Assembly (NCBI GenBank): GCA_036924285.1
Contig: JAYKYS010000008.1
Location: 20,011,001-20,075,000, forward strand
Source of the DNA: Asterella californica
Lineage: Eukaryota; Streptophyta; Marchantiopsida; Marchantiales; Aytoniaceae
Length of the DNA stretch: 64,000 bases
Direction of reading: 5' to 3'
Made by a program: the position numbers and the translations under genes. Within the stretch, counting starts at the first letter, position 1, and every line of letters begins with the position of its first letter. Positions 34,369 through 47,275 of this stretch are shown here, piece by piece. Under the pieces are notes generated by a model, which ran no database searches, was not told the DNA's origin, and saw only the letters and a program-made list of their open reading frames with translations.

Positions 34369-37300
34369 CTTTGTATTGACTTTTGAGTATCTCGTGTCAT
34401 TGTAATCTCTATCGTCTAGCAAAGGTGATTATCTTAAAGATGGGGCCCAAAGTACTTTTGTTCAAGCTTTGAAGGGGTGAGAGTGTTTTAGGGTTAGAAC
34501 TCGTTCTATGGTGCCAAGTAGGAGATAAAGTGATCTCCAATCTTTTTTCTCATTGATCTATTTTGGATCAATCAAGTTCATCCAAGTTCTAAGGATGATT
34601 TTGGGGTTTCATAGATCTTCCTGTGGGTCATTCACAAAGTGTGAGGTCTCGTTGAAAACCTCTCGAACGAAGCTACAATCTGGAGGGGAAGATCAATCGA
34701 TTTGGAGCTCTAAGCGCGGTGTTATGATCATTCAAAGTTAGGGGGTCGAATCGATATCTCGAATCACGTTTCTGAGTGTCTCGAGAGTTTGAGAAATAAT
34801 CTTCGGTGTTGTCAAAAGGATTGAATAGTTGACACCGTGCTGGTTGCACTGATGTAAAATAGTCCTACATTAGGATTGGATTCAATCTCGAAATGGTCGA
34901 CTAGAGTTGGCTGTGACAGTTAAGAGATAGAAGTAAAACTATTTTTCTTGGATTCAATGATTGAGTTGTTTCATGAGCACGGGATCGAATCTCTAACTGG
35001 AAATTTCCAGGATTGGAGTGTGTCCTATTAACTTACATCGTGTGAAATTTTAACTCATTTGGTTAAGAGAAGGTGTTGGGGTCGTGGATTTTAACCACCG
35101 AGGTCTATAAAGCTCATAAGTTAACACAGACTAAAGGCTTTGTCCATTTCAAGCAATTGTTTGAGATCTGAAGCTGAAATTTCATAGAGTAGTAGTGAGG
35201 GGTCAGAGGGAGTTTCTTGAGAAGTTTTGAGCCCAATTGGAAGTTCAAGTTGGGAGCAAGAGGTTGTCGGAGTTCGGATTACAACGTGACGGTTTTTGAA
35301 AGAGAAGAGTGATTTCTCTTACTTGGTTGACTTCGACCAAACGACTTGGGGTTTGGAGGTGGAACTTTATGGAAGTGCTGCAAGAGAGATGAAGGAGCTA
35401 TGTTGTGAATTTAGTACGGAGATCGGTCAGATAAGACGTTACACTATGTCGAAGTTGTTGATTAGAAATCTCTAACAACGAGGTATCGTTATCTTCGGTT
35501 CTCGTCTTGAACTCATTGGTTACTTGATATGTGTATGCCTTATCTTATTGGAAAGCTTGTACGGTAGGACTATCCGTTTTTGTAAGATTCATCTTCATAT
35601 CAACAAACCATAGGAAGTCAAAAAGTTGAGTGTTTAGGTAGCTTGTCAGAGAAACCCAGTGAAACGTGTATTGCTATTGCACATTTGAAGATGCTTTTGT
35701 GATGTAAGCACATGTTTATCATGTTGAATCCTTGTACTTAGAATAAGATTGAAAGTCCAGTGGTGGTGTGTGATGCACGTGTCTTACACTTGGAGTCAGG
35801 TTATGTCAATAGAAACCAAGACAAAGTTTGATAGATTAGGTATTGAGGGCATTAGTATTTCATCGAGTAGGTCCAAGGTCTTGCTGTATCTCTCTACAGC
35901 CAGATACCTTGTGTATTCCTAGACCAAACTTCACGCGCTATGACACCGTGCTCTCAGCCATTAGTTTCAGCCACCATGGGAAAAAAGTTTCTATGTCATT
36001 TACTCCTCATATCTTTTTAATCAGCAGCAGGTTTTCTTCTTTAGTCATTGCGTCCAGCTTGCTTGCTTCATGCCGTTGCTGCGAGCAGCACCTTTGTTCA
36101 GCAAGCAAAGTAGAGGTGCTTTTTTCACTGCGACATTCTTCTTACGTCTGGAACTCAACTGAGGACCGCCGTTTACACTTCGTTCTTGCATGCGGAGACT
36201 GCCACTTCTACTTCTTCCTTGCAGTGGAGAACAAGAGCTCTCACTTTCTTGCAGTCGAGATCATTCTCAACAATCGTCCACTCCTCTTTGTTTGGAGTCA
36301 GTTTTGATCATCGCGCTTGTTTCTTCCCGGTGGGAACGTCGTCCACTCCCGCTGTTTGTCATCACTTTCTTTTATCTTCCACTGCTCGAACTACTCCTGG
36401 GACTTTGTCTCCGAATGAGTCTAGTAGTGGGACTTCGTCTTCGAATGGCAAGCCATGACCACACATACTTTCAAACCTGCTATAGTGCACCTTGCGATTC
36501 GATGTTTGTCTTGCATTGCTTTTTATTTGATTCGTCCTTTTGCATGTACCGACACCCGTTTAGTTTTTCTTTCTTGCAGACGTTTACTTCTACGGCTTTC
36601 ACATGTAAGTGCTTCTTTTCAGTTTGAACATTGTGTCTGTGCATTGTCTACAATGTCTAGTGATTGTGAACATGATGATGGAACCAGTGATGATAAATCT
36701 ATTGACTTGCCTTCAAGCCCTACATGGAGTCCGCCACTAGTGTCATATAGCCCTCCTCGGTGTATTCTGCACTCTATCAAAGTCACATGTAAGCACAGTA
36801 TCGGAGGATATCAGTGTGAAGTCAATCATTTCTCTCTTCTTTCGATTCTTTCGTCATATCTGTTGCTGCCCACTCGTTTGCTCTCCTTCTCGAAATCAGA
36901 ACGGTACGTTCACCAGAAGTTGTGTTTATATAGACTTCCGATTCTATTCAAAACCTCTTGAATTTCTTTTACCACGCTTGGATTATGTTAAGATATGTTA
37001 TGCTTTTCCGAGAGATACTGAATGTTTCTAGTGTATAATAGGTCCATTTCTGTATATTGAGACCTAAGAGTTGTGGCTTATCCTAAAGGATTCGTGCTCG
37101 ATTTACTTCTGCTATCCCAAGTTCCTTCACTGCCAAGAAGACGAGACGCTCTTAAAACCCGTCGTTACATCCGTAGGCATGCAGAAAACTTTACAGTGCA
37201 TCTGCCATGCTCTAAACACCAAAGTCTACCAGATAGGTTGCAAGCATTTAGCATATCCTTCTGATGCAGATGCTGCAAGCAGCACACGCAAAGCGTGCTA

Positions 37301-40300
37301 GCAACCCACATGTTCTCGTATGAAAAAAACACAGTTTCTGAAAACTCTTGAAGTTTTTGTTCCAATCAATCAGACTTGTGGTGACCTTGACTTAGCTTGT
37401 TGGGGCACCTTGTGTGCGTTCTGCAGCAGGAATGTGACAGTGGTTTGATCTCTGTGGAAAGAGGAGGAGCATTCTTGCATCTTCACGTCCACGGAGTACT
37501 CTGTCTACAGATCACGAGCACTATAGACGTGAAGAACAAACTCATCATTGTCTTAGGATGGAAAGGTGACAATAGGTCTTTAGGAGGGGAATTATGTGTC
37601 AAAAGACTCAACAACAGGGACCTTCCTACTTCGTGATTGACTATTGTATGAAGGATAAGTATGAAGTTCATCACAGTTCTTCCATGAAAAACATCACTAA
37701 CGCCATGCTCGCAGATGGGGACTAACTTTTCACGCTGTTTGGAGCCGCTGATACCAAGAGTAGAGTGAAATTGAACAGCAACAACATATTGCAAGGAGCG
37801 TTCTCATACAACAAATATACAAGTCAACATCCGCTGATTAGCACTCTGCAGACGTGTTTATGGTCCATGGTTAGATCGGGGAGGTATGTTTCATCCTGCA
37901 AGTGGTTGATGGATAACGATTTACAGCAAGCAAGAAGCGAAACGCAATGGAAATCCATTGTCCACCTAGAGACCACCACCATGAGAAATATTCATACCAT
38001 ATGCTTTTATCGTAATGAACAAAGATGTTATTTCAGCACATCAGAAGACGAGGAAAGATCACTCATTCTACCATCACCAATAATGGACATTCTATGTCCT
38101 CTATTTGAAACCGTTCAAGCGTTGCCGGACTACATTCTCCTCTGTTCAGCATTGCTTTGAGACACAACCGTCAGACGCATTGTCGAAGATAATATGATAC
38201 TTCAGTATATGCAGAAACACTTTTACTTTTACTTGATTGTCTTCACTATGTGCACAGACGATTTCCAAGCGGCCGATCTAGCATCAGCGTCATACTGCCA
38301 CATGTCGTCACCAGGTCAGCATGCACATATGTGTGTCAGCCTCATGTCAGCCCTCGCTGTCACATCATCGTCATATCAGCATATCACCTCAGCAAAAGGT
38401 GACATGTGTCATTTTTCACAACGCACTTTTTAGTTTATTGACACGTCAAAAAATATCACGTCAACACTTGTTCTACCACATCAGCGTCATGATGTCTCAA
38501 GACTCGAAAAAATGAACTGACCGTAACTTCTTCGTCTTGGACCCGTTCGTAACGATAAATTAATGTCAGTAAAAGGTCAGCTCGATGACATTAATATCTC
38601 GCAAAGCAAAATCATGTGAAAGTTGATGAAGGAGTGCAATGAGACATGCATGAATATCGACCTCATCCGAAGTCTATCGTTTGACCGTTTGGATTTCTAC
38701 ACTTTCACATTGTGTGATAGTATTCAATGGGTCCGAATCTGCAAGTGCAGTGGCATTGTGACAAGAAGAACTTTACGAACACGAGCACGTGATTGTGCAT
38801 GGATGATTTCTGGGCTTTTCTTTGCAACTGACCTGTAGAGTGAAAGGGGTCTGAATTCAGAAGTTTCATCCTCTTCTTGGACTCGAATTGAAAAGTGACA
38901 TTTGGACCGGCACCTTATCACTAAAACTCAGCAGTAGAGTTGAAGTTCAGTAGAGTGGGATCTTTAAACAAAAAGAACAAACCAAAAATTATATTTCAGA
39001 AACCATGAGAATGAAAACCGGGTGCTGGAGGAACATGTTTTGAGTGTGCGAACTCGTGAAAGCTCACTCGTACGAAGTGTCAAAACTGCATTTGCTCTTC
39101 CAAAGATCACCCTACAGGAGCCCGTCTCGTTACATGTAAATTATCAGTACGGTACGGCTTCATCCCGCAGCGAAAATCTAAACTTGTTATTATGCAGTGA
39201 ATGACTTTATCCTCGACTGTTACTATTGCACGCATCAGTAAAAAATATCGATCTAGATAATGTGGGTGCCGTTGTCGTGTCGTGGATCGACTCCTACCAG
39301 AAAATCTTTTTTTGATACTTATCATTATCACTCCAAAAACACTCATAGGATCAAAAATGAGCTTTTTGCACAACTTTGGATCTTCACTTTCATTACATCG
39401 ATGTGTAGAGCTCGTTGTCAACTTTCCATAAGCACTTCGTCTACTTCAATTGGACGCCTAGTGGAGAAGTTACGAGACTCGACGGATGGGAAAAGCAAGC
39501 TAGGCCCTAGCTTACGACCTTTTGCACAACTTTGGATCTTCACTTTCATTACATCGATGGGTAGAGCTCATTGTCAGCTTTCCATGCGCACTTTGTCTAC
39601 TTCATTTGGACGCCTAGTGGAGAAGTTACGAGACTCGAAAGATGGGAAAAGTAAGCTAGGCCTCAGCTTACGGGCTTTTTGCACAACATCGGATCTTTAC
39701 TTTCATTACATCGATGGGTAGAGCTCGTTGTCAACTTCCCATGGGCACTTCATCTACTTCATTTGGACGCCTAATGGTGAATTTACGAGACTTAAAAGAA
39801 GGAAAAATCAAGCTAAGCCTTAGCTTACTATTGCTGACTGGGTATTTGCGGCTCTTGGCGCTATACTAAAGACGCAACGGGCCTGGTTGCTCATTATCAG
39901 TGAAAACTTGTACGTACAGCGACTGACGTAAGTGGACAACTTAAGGGGTTAGTTTGTTTCTGTGATCTGTCGGTGGACGGTTTGGAGAATTGAGAAGTCT
40001 AATGCATGCACACAAGGTGTCATTGGGTTCATATCTGTGCATGCTATGTGTGGTTTAAGACGATTCTTGAAGAGGCGAATCGAGGAGTGCGTTCTAGGGA
40101 AAATTGAGACGTAGAGAAGGTTTTTGGAGGACTTTAGTGACACGTGAAAGAAAGTTGGACCGTTCGAGCTGTTCCGGAGTCCAAACGTGTTGTCTTTGAA
40201 TCCATCGGGATCAAAACACCGAGTTCTTCTGGTAATTGAAGACGATACGAAGTTTCATCGGACGATTTGAGAGATCTGAAGAAAATTGGCTCGCAAGGAA

Positions 40301-41359
40301 GTGCTTACGTCCGTCTTTTGTCGTCTACGACCTAAGATTAGGTTGTTCTTCGCGATCGGTGAGCCAAGCTCTTCGTTCTTGGTGCCCACGCAATCAACGA
40401 GTCTTCATCTACGCATAGGAGAAGACCGTCTGTGGATTGGATTGTTGGTTTGGGTGTGGTAAGCGAGTTTGAGTCACAAGGAGTCGATTTACGTCAGTTT
40501 TTTTGCATCATGTGATCAAATTTCTTGCGTGGTTTTGCACAGAGAACTCCACACGGCTTGTTTGGAGTCTCGTTGGATTCAAGGTAACTAGATCTATCTA
40601 CCAGTGAAGATTGATATCAGATCAGACGATCCGTTTGGACGGTGTGTGCGATTTTAAGTCGTAGGGAGGAGTTTTTGAAGATTCGGTCACCTACGACTGT
40701 AAATCGATGATATCTCAGCTGTCGAGAGTTGGATCTAAAGGTTTCTTCGGTCAACGGAATCGAGGAAAAAGACCCTATCGACATCTGAAGACCATTTGAC
40801 GAAAGGAGAAAGTTCTCAGGTAGGCCTTTCTCAGTTCTTTCGCTACGAGTTTTACTCTTTTTGAGTTCGTCAGAGATCTAGTTGGTTATGTACAACTTGT
40901 GGTAACTAGCTTTAGTTAAAGGCTTGTACGTGGATGTTGTTTGGACTTGGGTTTGAATCTTGTGATGCTGACTCTTTTTGTTAGCAAAAAGATGTTTCTC
41001 TTGGTTTGAGCTACACTTCGATAGTTTTGGGTCTGGGTTGAGATTCAAGGACTCGTTTTAGGAGGTTTTGAAGCAGATTACATACCACTTTGGTCTGTTT
41101 CTCAGTTTTGTGTTCTTAAGGAGAAAGAACCGATAGTGTATATACACTGGGAGTTAATATATATTGCGACGCTCGTTTTCGTGCTTATTTCTCTCTTTCT
41201 TGTCTCTGTTCAACACACTACATCTCCACAGCCATGAACCTCATGTTTTCTTGGACATCCTTCACGCAAAATTTGACACGATACGATGGTGAACTCGACG
41301 TGAAAGTCTGGGATGGAGATTTCTTTTGTGTCTGAACTTTGAAGAGTAGATTGATAATC
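34369..41359. other. Decayed repeat DNA, probably old LTR-element leader and body
   Basis: No supported gene in 7 kb. Open frames at 35843-36961 overlap in several frames and show low-complexity Ser/Phe/Leu-rich products; I do not believe them. The section 38270-38500 is rich in GTCA/TGAC direct and inverted words. A 156-bp tandem repeat lies at 39360-39830. The part just before 41360 has TATATACAC and a pyrimidine-rich leader and may be the 5' region of the gypsy remnant. Confidence 0.4.
39360..39830. repeat. 156-bp tandem repeat, nearly three copies
   Basis: The marker GCACAAC(T/A)T(T/C)GGATCTT recurs at 39368, 39524 and 39681. Units share CATTACATCGATG(G/T)GTAGAG, then GGACGCCTA and AAGCTAGGCC-like ends. 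The third copy is shorter and more diverged. Confidence 0.9.
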
Positions 41360-42347
41360 ATGAGTGGGGAGGAAAAAGGTGATGGAAATAGAGCTAGTGG
41401 TTTGGGTGCATTGCCAAATGTGCAATTGGATCCGGCGACTACATCGATGTTTCAAGCTTTCACAATGTTCTTAAGGCAACAACAGTCTGATGAGCAGAAT
41501 GAAGCTTTGGCGACAAAGACGCTTCAAGCGGTGATCAGCAAGATTGATCAATTCGATGAGAGAGATGTCTCAAGATATTCGAGGCATTATGTGAAGAAGA
41601 CGGAACTGAATCGGATATCAGAAGATGATATGATTGAAACATTTGAGTTGGTAGCAGCTTTAGAGATTAGAGATCATGTTAAAATGCTAACGAAGCATTT
41701 TGACAAAGATTGGGAGACGTTTGCTCGTGCATTGATGGATGAGTACTTCTTGGAAGACTCTGATCGTGTCACCAAGAAGTCATTCTTGGAGTGGGTTGGC
41801 AACCGAGGAAGGGTTTACAAGCTACTGAGTTGCTCAAGGAGTTTGAGAAACAGTTTTCTAGATTGATTAGGACGGAGAAGTTGACGCTGCCATCCGACAA
41901 GAGTTATTTCTTCGGTCTGTAGATGAGAAGCTGCAAGAAAGGCTGGAGGTACTTCTGGAGGATCAGGAGAAAGATGATGGATTGACCAGTAGTTGGAAGA
42001 AAGTTGAAGAAGCGGTTGGTCTACTTACCAAGAGGGAGCAAAGACGAGATAAAGTTTTCATTAAGAGATCGGCACCAACACCGATTGCTGTAGCACCTGT
42101 TCTTGTGATTCGACAAGTGGTTTCTGTTGCTAGACAGATGGTATCAGTTGCTCTAGTTGTTTCGGTTGTCCAAGGACTTATAGTATCTCTGAAGAAGGAT
42201 GATTCAAACCTTGAGGAGATCATGCGTGGAATGCGAGACCTGCAGATCAAGCTCATAAGATTGGAGGAGCAAGGGTCTACAAGCGGAGCAAAACTCATTG
42301 GGAAGCAAGGTTGGATCCAACAGTGTCATCGGAATCATTTCACATAG
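41360..42347 (+). pseudogene. Ty3/gypsy gag remnant
   Basis: From ATG 41360 the frame gives a helical Gag-type sequence with WETFARALMDEYFLED near 41710. This is the same kind of block as WETLSNALIEEFLPEE in the gypsy Gag at 53.6 kb. The frame breaks near 41820-41870. It continues in other frames as TELLKEFEKQFSRL, then LRSVDEKLQERLEVLLEDQEKDDG, and LTKREQRRDK, to a stop at 42345-42347. No zinc knuckle, protease or RT follows, so this is a truncated gag. It could belong to the same family as the nested element at 46-57 kb, but the sequence is clearly diverged. Confidence 0.7.
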
Positions 42348-43084
42348 TAATCGGGATCAACGTGAATCATTTCACATAGTAAATAATTCACCTCTTTGTC
42401 ATGAGTTAGTCTCATCGCACTGATCACTATTATCGCATTACTTGGCGGTTACGTGTTGCATTTCAACTCCGACACTTGAGTCTAGTAGTTCTAGAAGTTA
42501 GCTTAATATTATTTCTAGTCCTTTACGCATATGTTTGACATCTTTGTATATGGTGTTAACACTATTATGTTATATATTTTTTGAGTCATAGTAGGTTGAT
42601 AGTATGTTTTTTATCTTGTTCAAGCATTTGTACGCTTTTGTATGAGACTTCATACTTATCTACGATGTTCAAGATACATAACTTAGGTTTATTGTGTTGA
42701 TAGAGTTAAGCTCATGGGTTGTACTTACATGTCGCCCATGCATGCTTTCTAGCTTGTTTAAGTTATCTTTTAAGATTACGTGTCATTTTACATGTCTTCG
42801 CAGGTAGTTTAAGATTTACGCTGATAATTTAGAGGCTTGACGTGGTAACCTACGTGTGAAATTAAGTTACCACGTGGACCAAAAGGACGGGGAAGTAGAG
42901 CTATGAATTCCCATTGGTTCAATTTTTGTCCTCTGTGAAACTCAACTTAGAAGCAAGGGTCTTAAGGAGAGTTTGAGCTTTTGGTAGAGACATTGAGAAA
43001 TCAAGAACAATGTGATAGAACTCATCGTGCAAGTCAATGTAAGTGAAAGTTTTGATCGATTTGGAGCAATAAAGAAGGAGTTAT
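42348..43084. other. Gene-free spacer
   Basis: AT-rich, no open frame or repeat I can support. Confidence 0.4.
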
Positions 43085-44989
43085 TGTGGTACCCACAAAT
43101 TACAGGATTCACAAATTTTTGAAAATTTTAAGATTAATAACTTGTTAACTGAAGAAGCGTTGTTACTTAAGATTACGGCTTCTTTAGCAGGAAGATGATC
43201 TTAAGGGCTGTTTGTAATAATAAGTTGACTTCTTCGGAAGACGGCGGAAGACACGCATCTTCCGGAAGACGGCAACCATGGAAGCTTAACCACGTAAGGA
43301 GTAGGTGCACCTACCAGGTAGCACCGAGAGATTAGGTAGGTCAGGAGGGTCGAAACTCCTAAACTGCGGGGAAGATGCACAGGAAGCGCATTAGCACAGA
43401 AACCTACCTGCTTCCCGCATCGAGAGATTGGAGAACGAGAAGATCGATTCAGGCAGCGAGTTGATTTGAGTGAGGAAATCAGCGAGTGAAATCTAGTGAG
43501 GTTAGATCGATTCGAAGCTAGAATAAAGACGAAGTCGAATTGCTGAGCGCAGAAGAGTGTCGAGCTGAAGACGGTTTTCTGTGAGCTCCCGGAAGCTGAC
43601 ATTGGAGGGTGGCTGAGTAGAATCGAAGGTGGAATTGAGACGTAGCCAGAAGCTGACCGCAGAAGTAGCCTTCTGGGGTCGCGTTGGAGCTAGAACTAGA
43701 GACAAAAGCGCGCAGAAGATCGAAGACAGCTCAGGAAGTCGACAGAAGACAGTAGAGGTTCTTCTCATGTTCTCTTTCCTTCCCCACTGCTTCTCGCCTT
43801 TGTTTGGTATCCCCCGCGCTTCCTCGGTTGTTTGCAGGCAGCCTGATCGATCAATCCCCCACCCCTATTTTCCTATTGTGACATTGGGTGCGAAGCGCTG
43901 CCCAATTTCTGTCAGACATCTTCCTACTTCTTCCCGAGTTCAATTCGAGCTTCCCTACTCCTAGCCCTCAAATTGGAGATCCCCGCTATCAATTTCTCTA
44001 TCCTACCATCTCCTCTACTCCCGAAACCTTGAACAAAAGACGCTTCGGAAGATTGGAACATCTTCGGAAGACTGTCTTCAGAAGACGCTTCAGTAGCTGA
44101 TTGTCTTCAGAAGTCGACTGTGCACAATTCGTATCAAGAGTGGATTTGCTTTGCTTTTGTGATAAGAGAGGCTTGGTACGAATTCCGAGTGGCTTGGTGA
44201 GTTGTTTGTTATTTCGAGAAGTTGGAAGTCGGGAACTAGGCCTGTGCCTCCCGGTCTTCCAAGCTTCTCAAATCCACATCTTCCTAGAGAGACTAGAAGA
44301 CTGGAAGGGCGGGCAAAATGCGCGAGAAGACGTGAGGGTCCACTTCGGGTCTCTTCTGTCCGACCCATAGCAGCCCATTCCTTCTTCTTCCTGAACTTAG
44401 GAGAGAGTCGTGAGAAGTCTTGCCGGCAGAATCTAGAGAGAATGGTCGAGGGTCATGTCTTCCCATCGAGCAGCAAGCTTCTTCTGAGTGTGTATGAGAG
44501 GTGAGAAGTCAGAAAAACAAAGTGCAAATGTCTTGAGTCTGTTGTGAGGATAGATTGCGTGTAGGAAGGAGAAGACAGGTGAGACCAGTGAAGGGAAGCC
44601 TGACTTCGAGAGGTCTTCCGAGAAAGACATTGAATCGGAAGCTGTCTTGGGGGTCTTCCCAGAGGTCACTGTCATCGCAGGAGCCCGCAATCATCTTTTG
44701 AACCTGTTGTGCACTCTACGTTTCGCGAATCTTGTATCTTCTGATAGGAAGTAGGATGTAATGCAAGGTGGGTTGTCTTCTTAGGAATCCATGCGAGGTC
44801 TTGCTTAGGATTGTTTAGATATAGCTCGGAAGACGAGAGCTATCTAGGAAGTACTGTTAGAATCCCGGAAGACGGAGTAGCTGTCTTCTGGAAGACTAGT
44901 TTCGTCTTCTGAGAAGTAGAAGTTAGACTGTGGGCACTTGGGAAGGACTGAGCCTTCAGCTCACAGTAACTGCGTGTGGCTTAGTCCAA
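43085..44989 (+). repeat. GAAGAC-rich direct repeat, copy A (putative LTR, 1905 bp)
   Basis: Starts TGTGGTACCCACAAATTACA and ends GTGGCTTAGTCCAA, directly joined to copy B, which begins TGTGGTGCCCACAAATTACA. Both copies share the same order of blocks: the ACTGAAGAAGCGTTGTTACT block, many GGAAGAC words, TGCAGGCAGCCTGATCGAT, CGCTGCCCAATTTCTGTCAG, and GGACTGAGCCTTCAGCTCA near the end. TG at the start and CA at the end of copy B fit an LTR. However, the ORF starts only 11 nt after copy B, leaving little room for a primer site. It may instead be a duplicated promoter/leader block. Confidence 0.75.
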
Positions 44990-46057
44990 TGTGGTGCCCA
45001 CAAATTACAAGATGCACGAATTTTTGAAATTTTTAAGAATAATAACTTGTTTGTATAACTGAAGAAGCGTTGTTACTTAAGGTTACGTCTTCCTTAACAT
45101 GAAGATGACCTTATGAGCTTTTTAATAAGAAGTGGACTTCTTCGGAAGACGACCGTCTTCGGAAGAGCGTCTTCTCAGTTGCGTCTTCAGAAGACGGGAA
45201 GACGGCGGAAGATGAGAAGACGACGGAAGACACATGTCTTCCGGAAGACAGCGACCGCGAAGGCCTAACCACGAGTTTTCGGGTAAAATAGTAGGTGTAC
45301 CTACTGGGTCGCACCGAATAGGTAGGTAGGTCGGGGAAGACACCTAAGGTCGAAAACCCCTAATCTACGGGGAAGATGCGTAAGGAAGCACATTAGGCGC
45401 ATTCCAACTTCTCGCAGCACAGCGCGCTTGAGAAGATCGATTGGAGAGAGTGAGCTTCGCAAGTAAGCTTTGAGAGAAGAATCGAGTGAGGACATCGAGA
45501 TAGGAGAGAACCCGTTGGCAGCTAGACGAAGGGCGAGACCGAATTTCTGAAGCACAGAAGGCAGAAAGCGAAAGCGTTTTTGTGATCTCCCGAGAAGCTG
45601 ACATCAGAGAGTAGCGAGTAGAATCGAAGGTAGAATCGAGGCGTGGTCAGAAATTGACAGCAGGCGCCGTCGAGAGGAGTCGCATTGGAGCTAGGACAAG
45701 AGCCAGAAGCGCGCGGAGGTCGAAGGCAACTCAGGGAGCAGAAGAAGATTGTAGAGGTTCTTCCCCACGTTCTTTCCCCTTCCCACTTCTTCTCGCCTTT
45801 GTCTGGTATTCCCCGCGCTTCCTTGGTTGTGTGCAGGCAGCCTGATCGATTACCCCACCCCCCATTCTTTCTATTGACACATTGGGCGCGGAAGCGCTGC
45901 CCAATTTCTGTCAGACATTTCTTTGCTTCTTCCCGAGCTCAATTCGAGCTTCCTTACTCCTAGCCCTCAAATTGGAGATCCCAGCTATCAATTTCCCTAC
46001 CCTACTACCTCTCTACCCCCGAAACCTGGAACAGAAGACGATTTGGAAGATGGGAAC
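44990..46057 (+). repeat. GAAGAC-rich direct repeat, copy B, left part
   Basis: First half of copy B, homologous to 43085-44053 of copy A. It ends in GAAGATGGGAAC, where the nested gypsy element is inserted. The rest continues at 56814. Confidence 0.85.
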
Positions 46058-46970
46058 TATAAACCCTCCGCGGTCCTATCGATCAACTACCCCCCGATCT
46101 CTTAACCTCCACGATCGTCATCCACGAATCTGCAACATGTCGGGCCTGTCTCTCACTCAGGGGTCACCTCTGATGGCTTTGATGGAAGCACACCATGAAC
46201 TTGAAGGGAAAATGCTGAGTTCACTCATTCATACACCCACAAACTTATCAACTAAAAATCTCCTTAAACACATCAACTAAAATCCTCCATTCTAACGACG
46301 TCTCTCAAGTTCTCACATGCTAAAAATATCCCACACTCTCTATATTACTCAAGTTGTCATTACGACAATGTGAAAACAAGGATGAGGAGCTCTTCTCTAC
46401 TCCTCTATTTATACATTCTAGGTTTTTACTTTGGTACCCTCGGTAACTCAGCCGTAACTACTTTTACCGGATTTTACTAAGATATTACTTAAGGTAAAAG
46501 CATTGATCACATGGGCTTTTTACCTTTTCACATGGGCTTATTCCTTCAAAGTCAACAACTTCTAGAAGGATTCTGGAATATTCTCAAGGAATCTCGAATT
46601 TCCACCCCCTCTCTACACTAGGACCCACTAAAAAGGAAACATGTGGAATCTCTTCTTGTTTTTAATGCCCACAAAGTCCACAACTTTAATCCAACCACTA
46701 ATATCAAGTCAAAAAGGAGATAAGGGATACTTTCCACCTCCTTTCTACCTTTTAGACAAGATGACAAGATAGTAGTGCTCACTCTTTAGCAAATATCTGA
46801 ATTCTGCCAAAAGTACAGCTAAGTTTAACCATAACTAACTTTTAGATAGTCATGACTAACTTGATACATCCTTAAAGTACTTTGGCAGCCAATAAACATT
46901 CTCAACACTTAGTTATAACTAACCACCTTACTAATAGACAAACTTCCTATGTGTAACATAGGTCGTTACA
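46058..46970 (-). repeat. 3' LTR of nested gypsy element (913 bp)
   Basis: On the minus strand it starts TGTAACGACCTATG and ends GGAGGGTTTATA, where the other LTR ends TTTACA. It has a 22-bp duplication-like insertion around 46520-46550 that the other LTR lacks. Confidence 0.95.
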
Positions 46971-46980
46971 TTTTATCCCC
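46971..46980 (-). other. Polypurine tract of gypsy element
   Basis: Minus strand GGGGATAAAA directly before the 3' LTR. Confidence 0.7.
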
Positions 46981-47275
46981 GGACTAAATATTCGCTCCGT
47001 CCTCGGAGTGAAGAGAGCTTTCGTCGATGAAACAACTTCAACTTGTAATGATTTACTCGATCAAATCTCCTTCCTCCCAGCTCCTGAAGGTCATATGTGA
47101 AGTTGCTCCACACCTTATCTACAACAAAAGGACCAAAATATCTCGGAAGAAACTTCTTCCTAGCCCTCTTGAATCTGATAGCATCATACAACATAACCCA
47201 ATCTCCGACTTGAAAAGGTTTTACCTCCCTCTTGCTCAACCGTTTGTCGTAACTCTTCTTTTGATACGCTGTCAT
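46973..47275 (-). pseudogene. Gypsy integrase C-terminal part, separated from its body
   Basis: The frame from 47275 reads AYQKKSYDKRLSKREVKPFQVGDWVMLYD in two overlapping family blocks. It then has FLPRYFGPFVV, YDLQELGG and RVNHYKLKLF. These are the standard integrase C-terminal (GPY/F-type) features that follow the catalytic core. There is no chromodomain after it, and its stop lies in the polypurine tract. The catalytic core ends at about 49303. The intervening 2 kb is therefore an insertion. Confidence 0.88.

Noticed and set aside
35843..36961. Three overlapping ORFs of 145-168 codons
   Set aside because: Several frames open at once over pyrimidine-rich DNA; products are Ser/Leu/Phe/Cys-rich without motif. 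Composition artefact.
43085..45250. GAAGAC words considered as cloning-vector or assembly-linker traces
   Set aside because: They are dispersed at irregular spacing over 20 kb, in diverged paralogous copies and in coding DNA, which does not fit an artefact.
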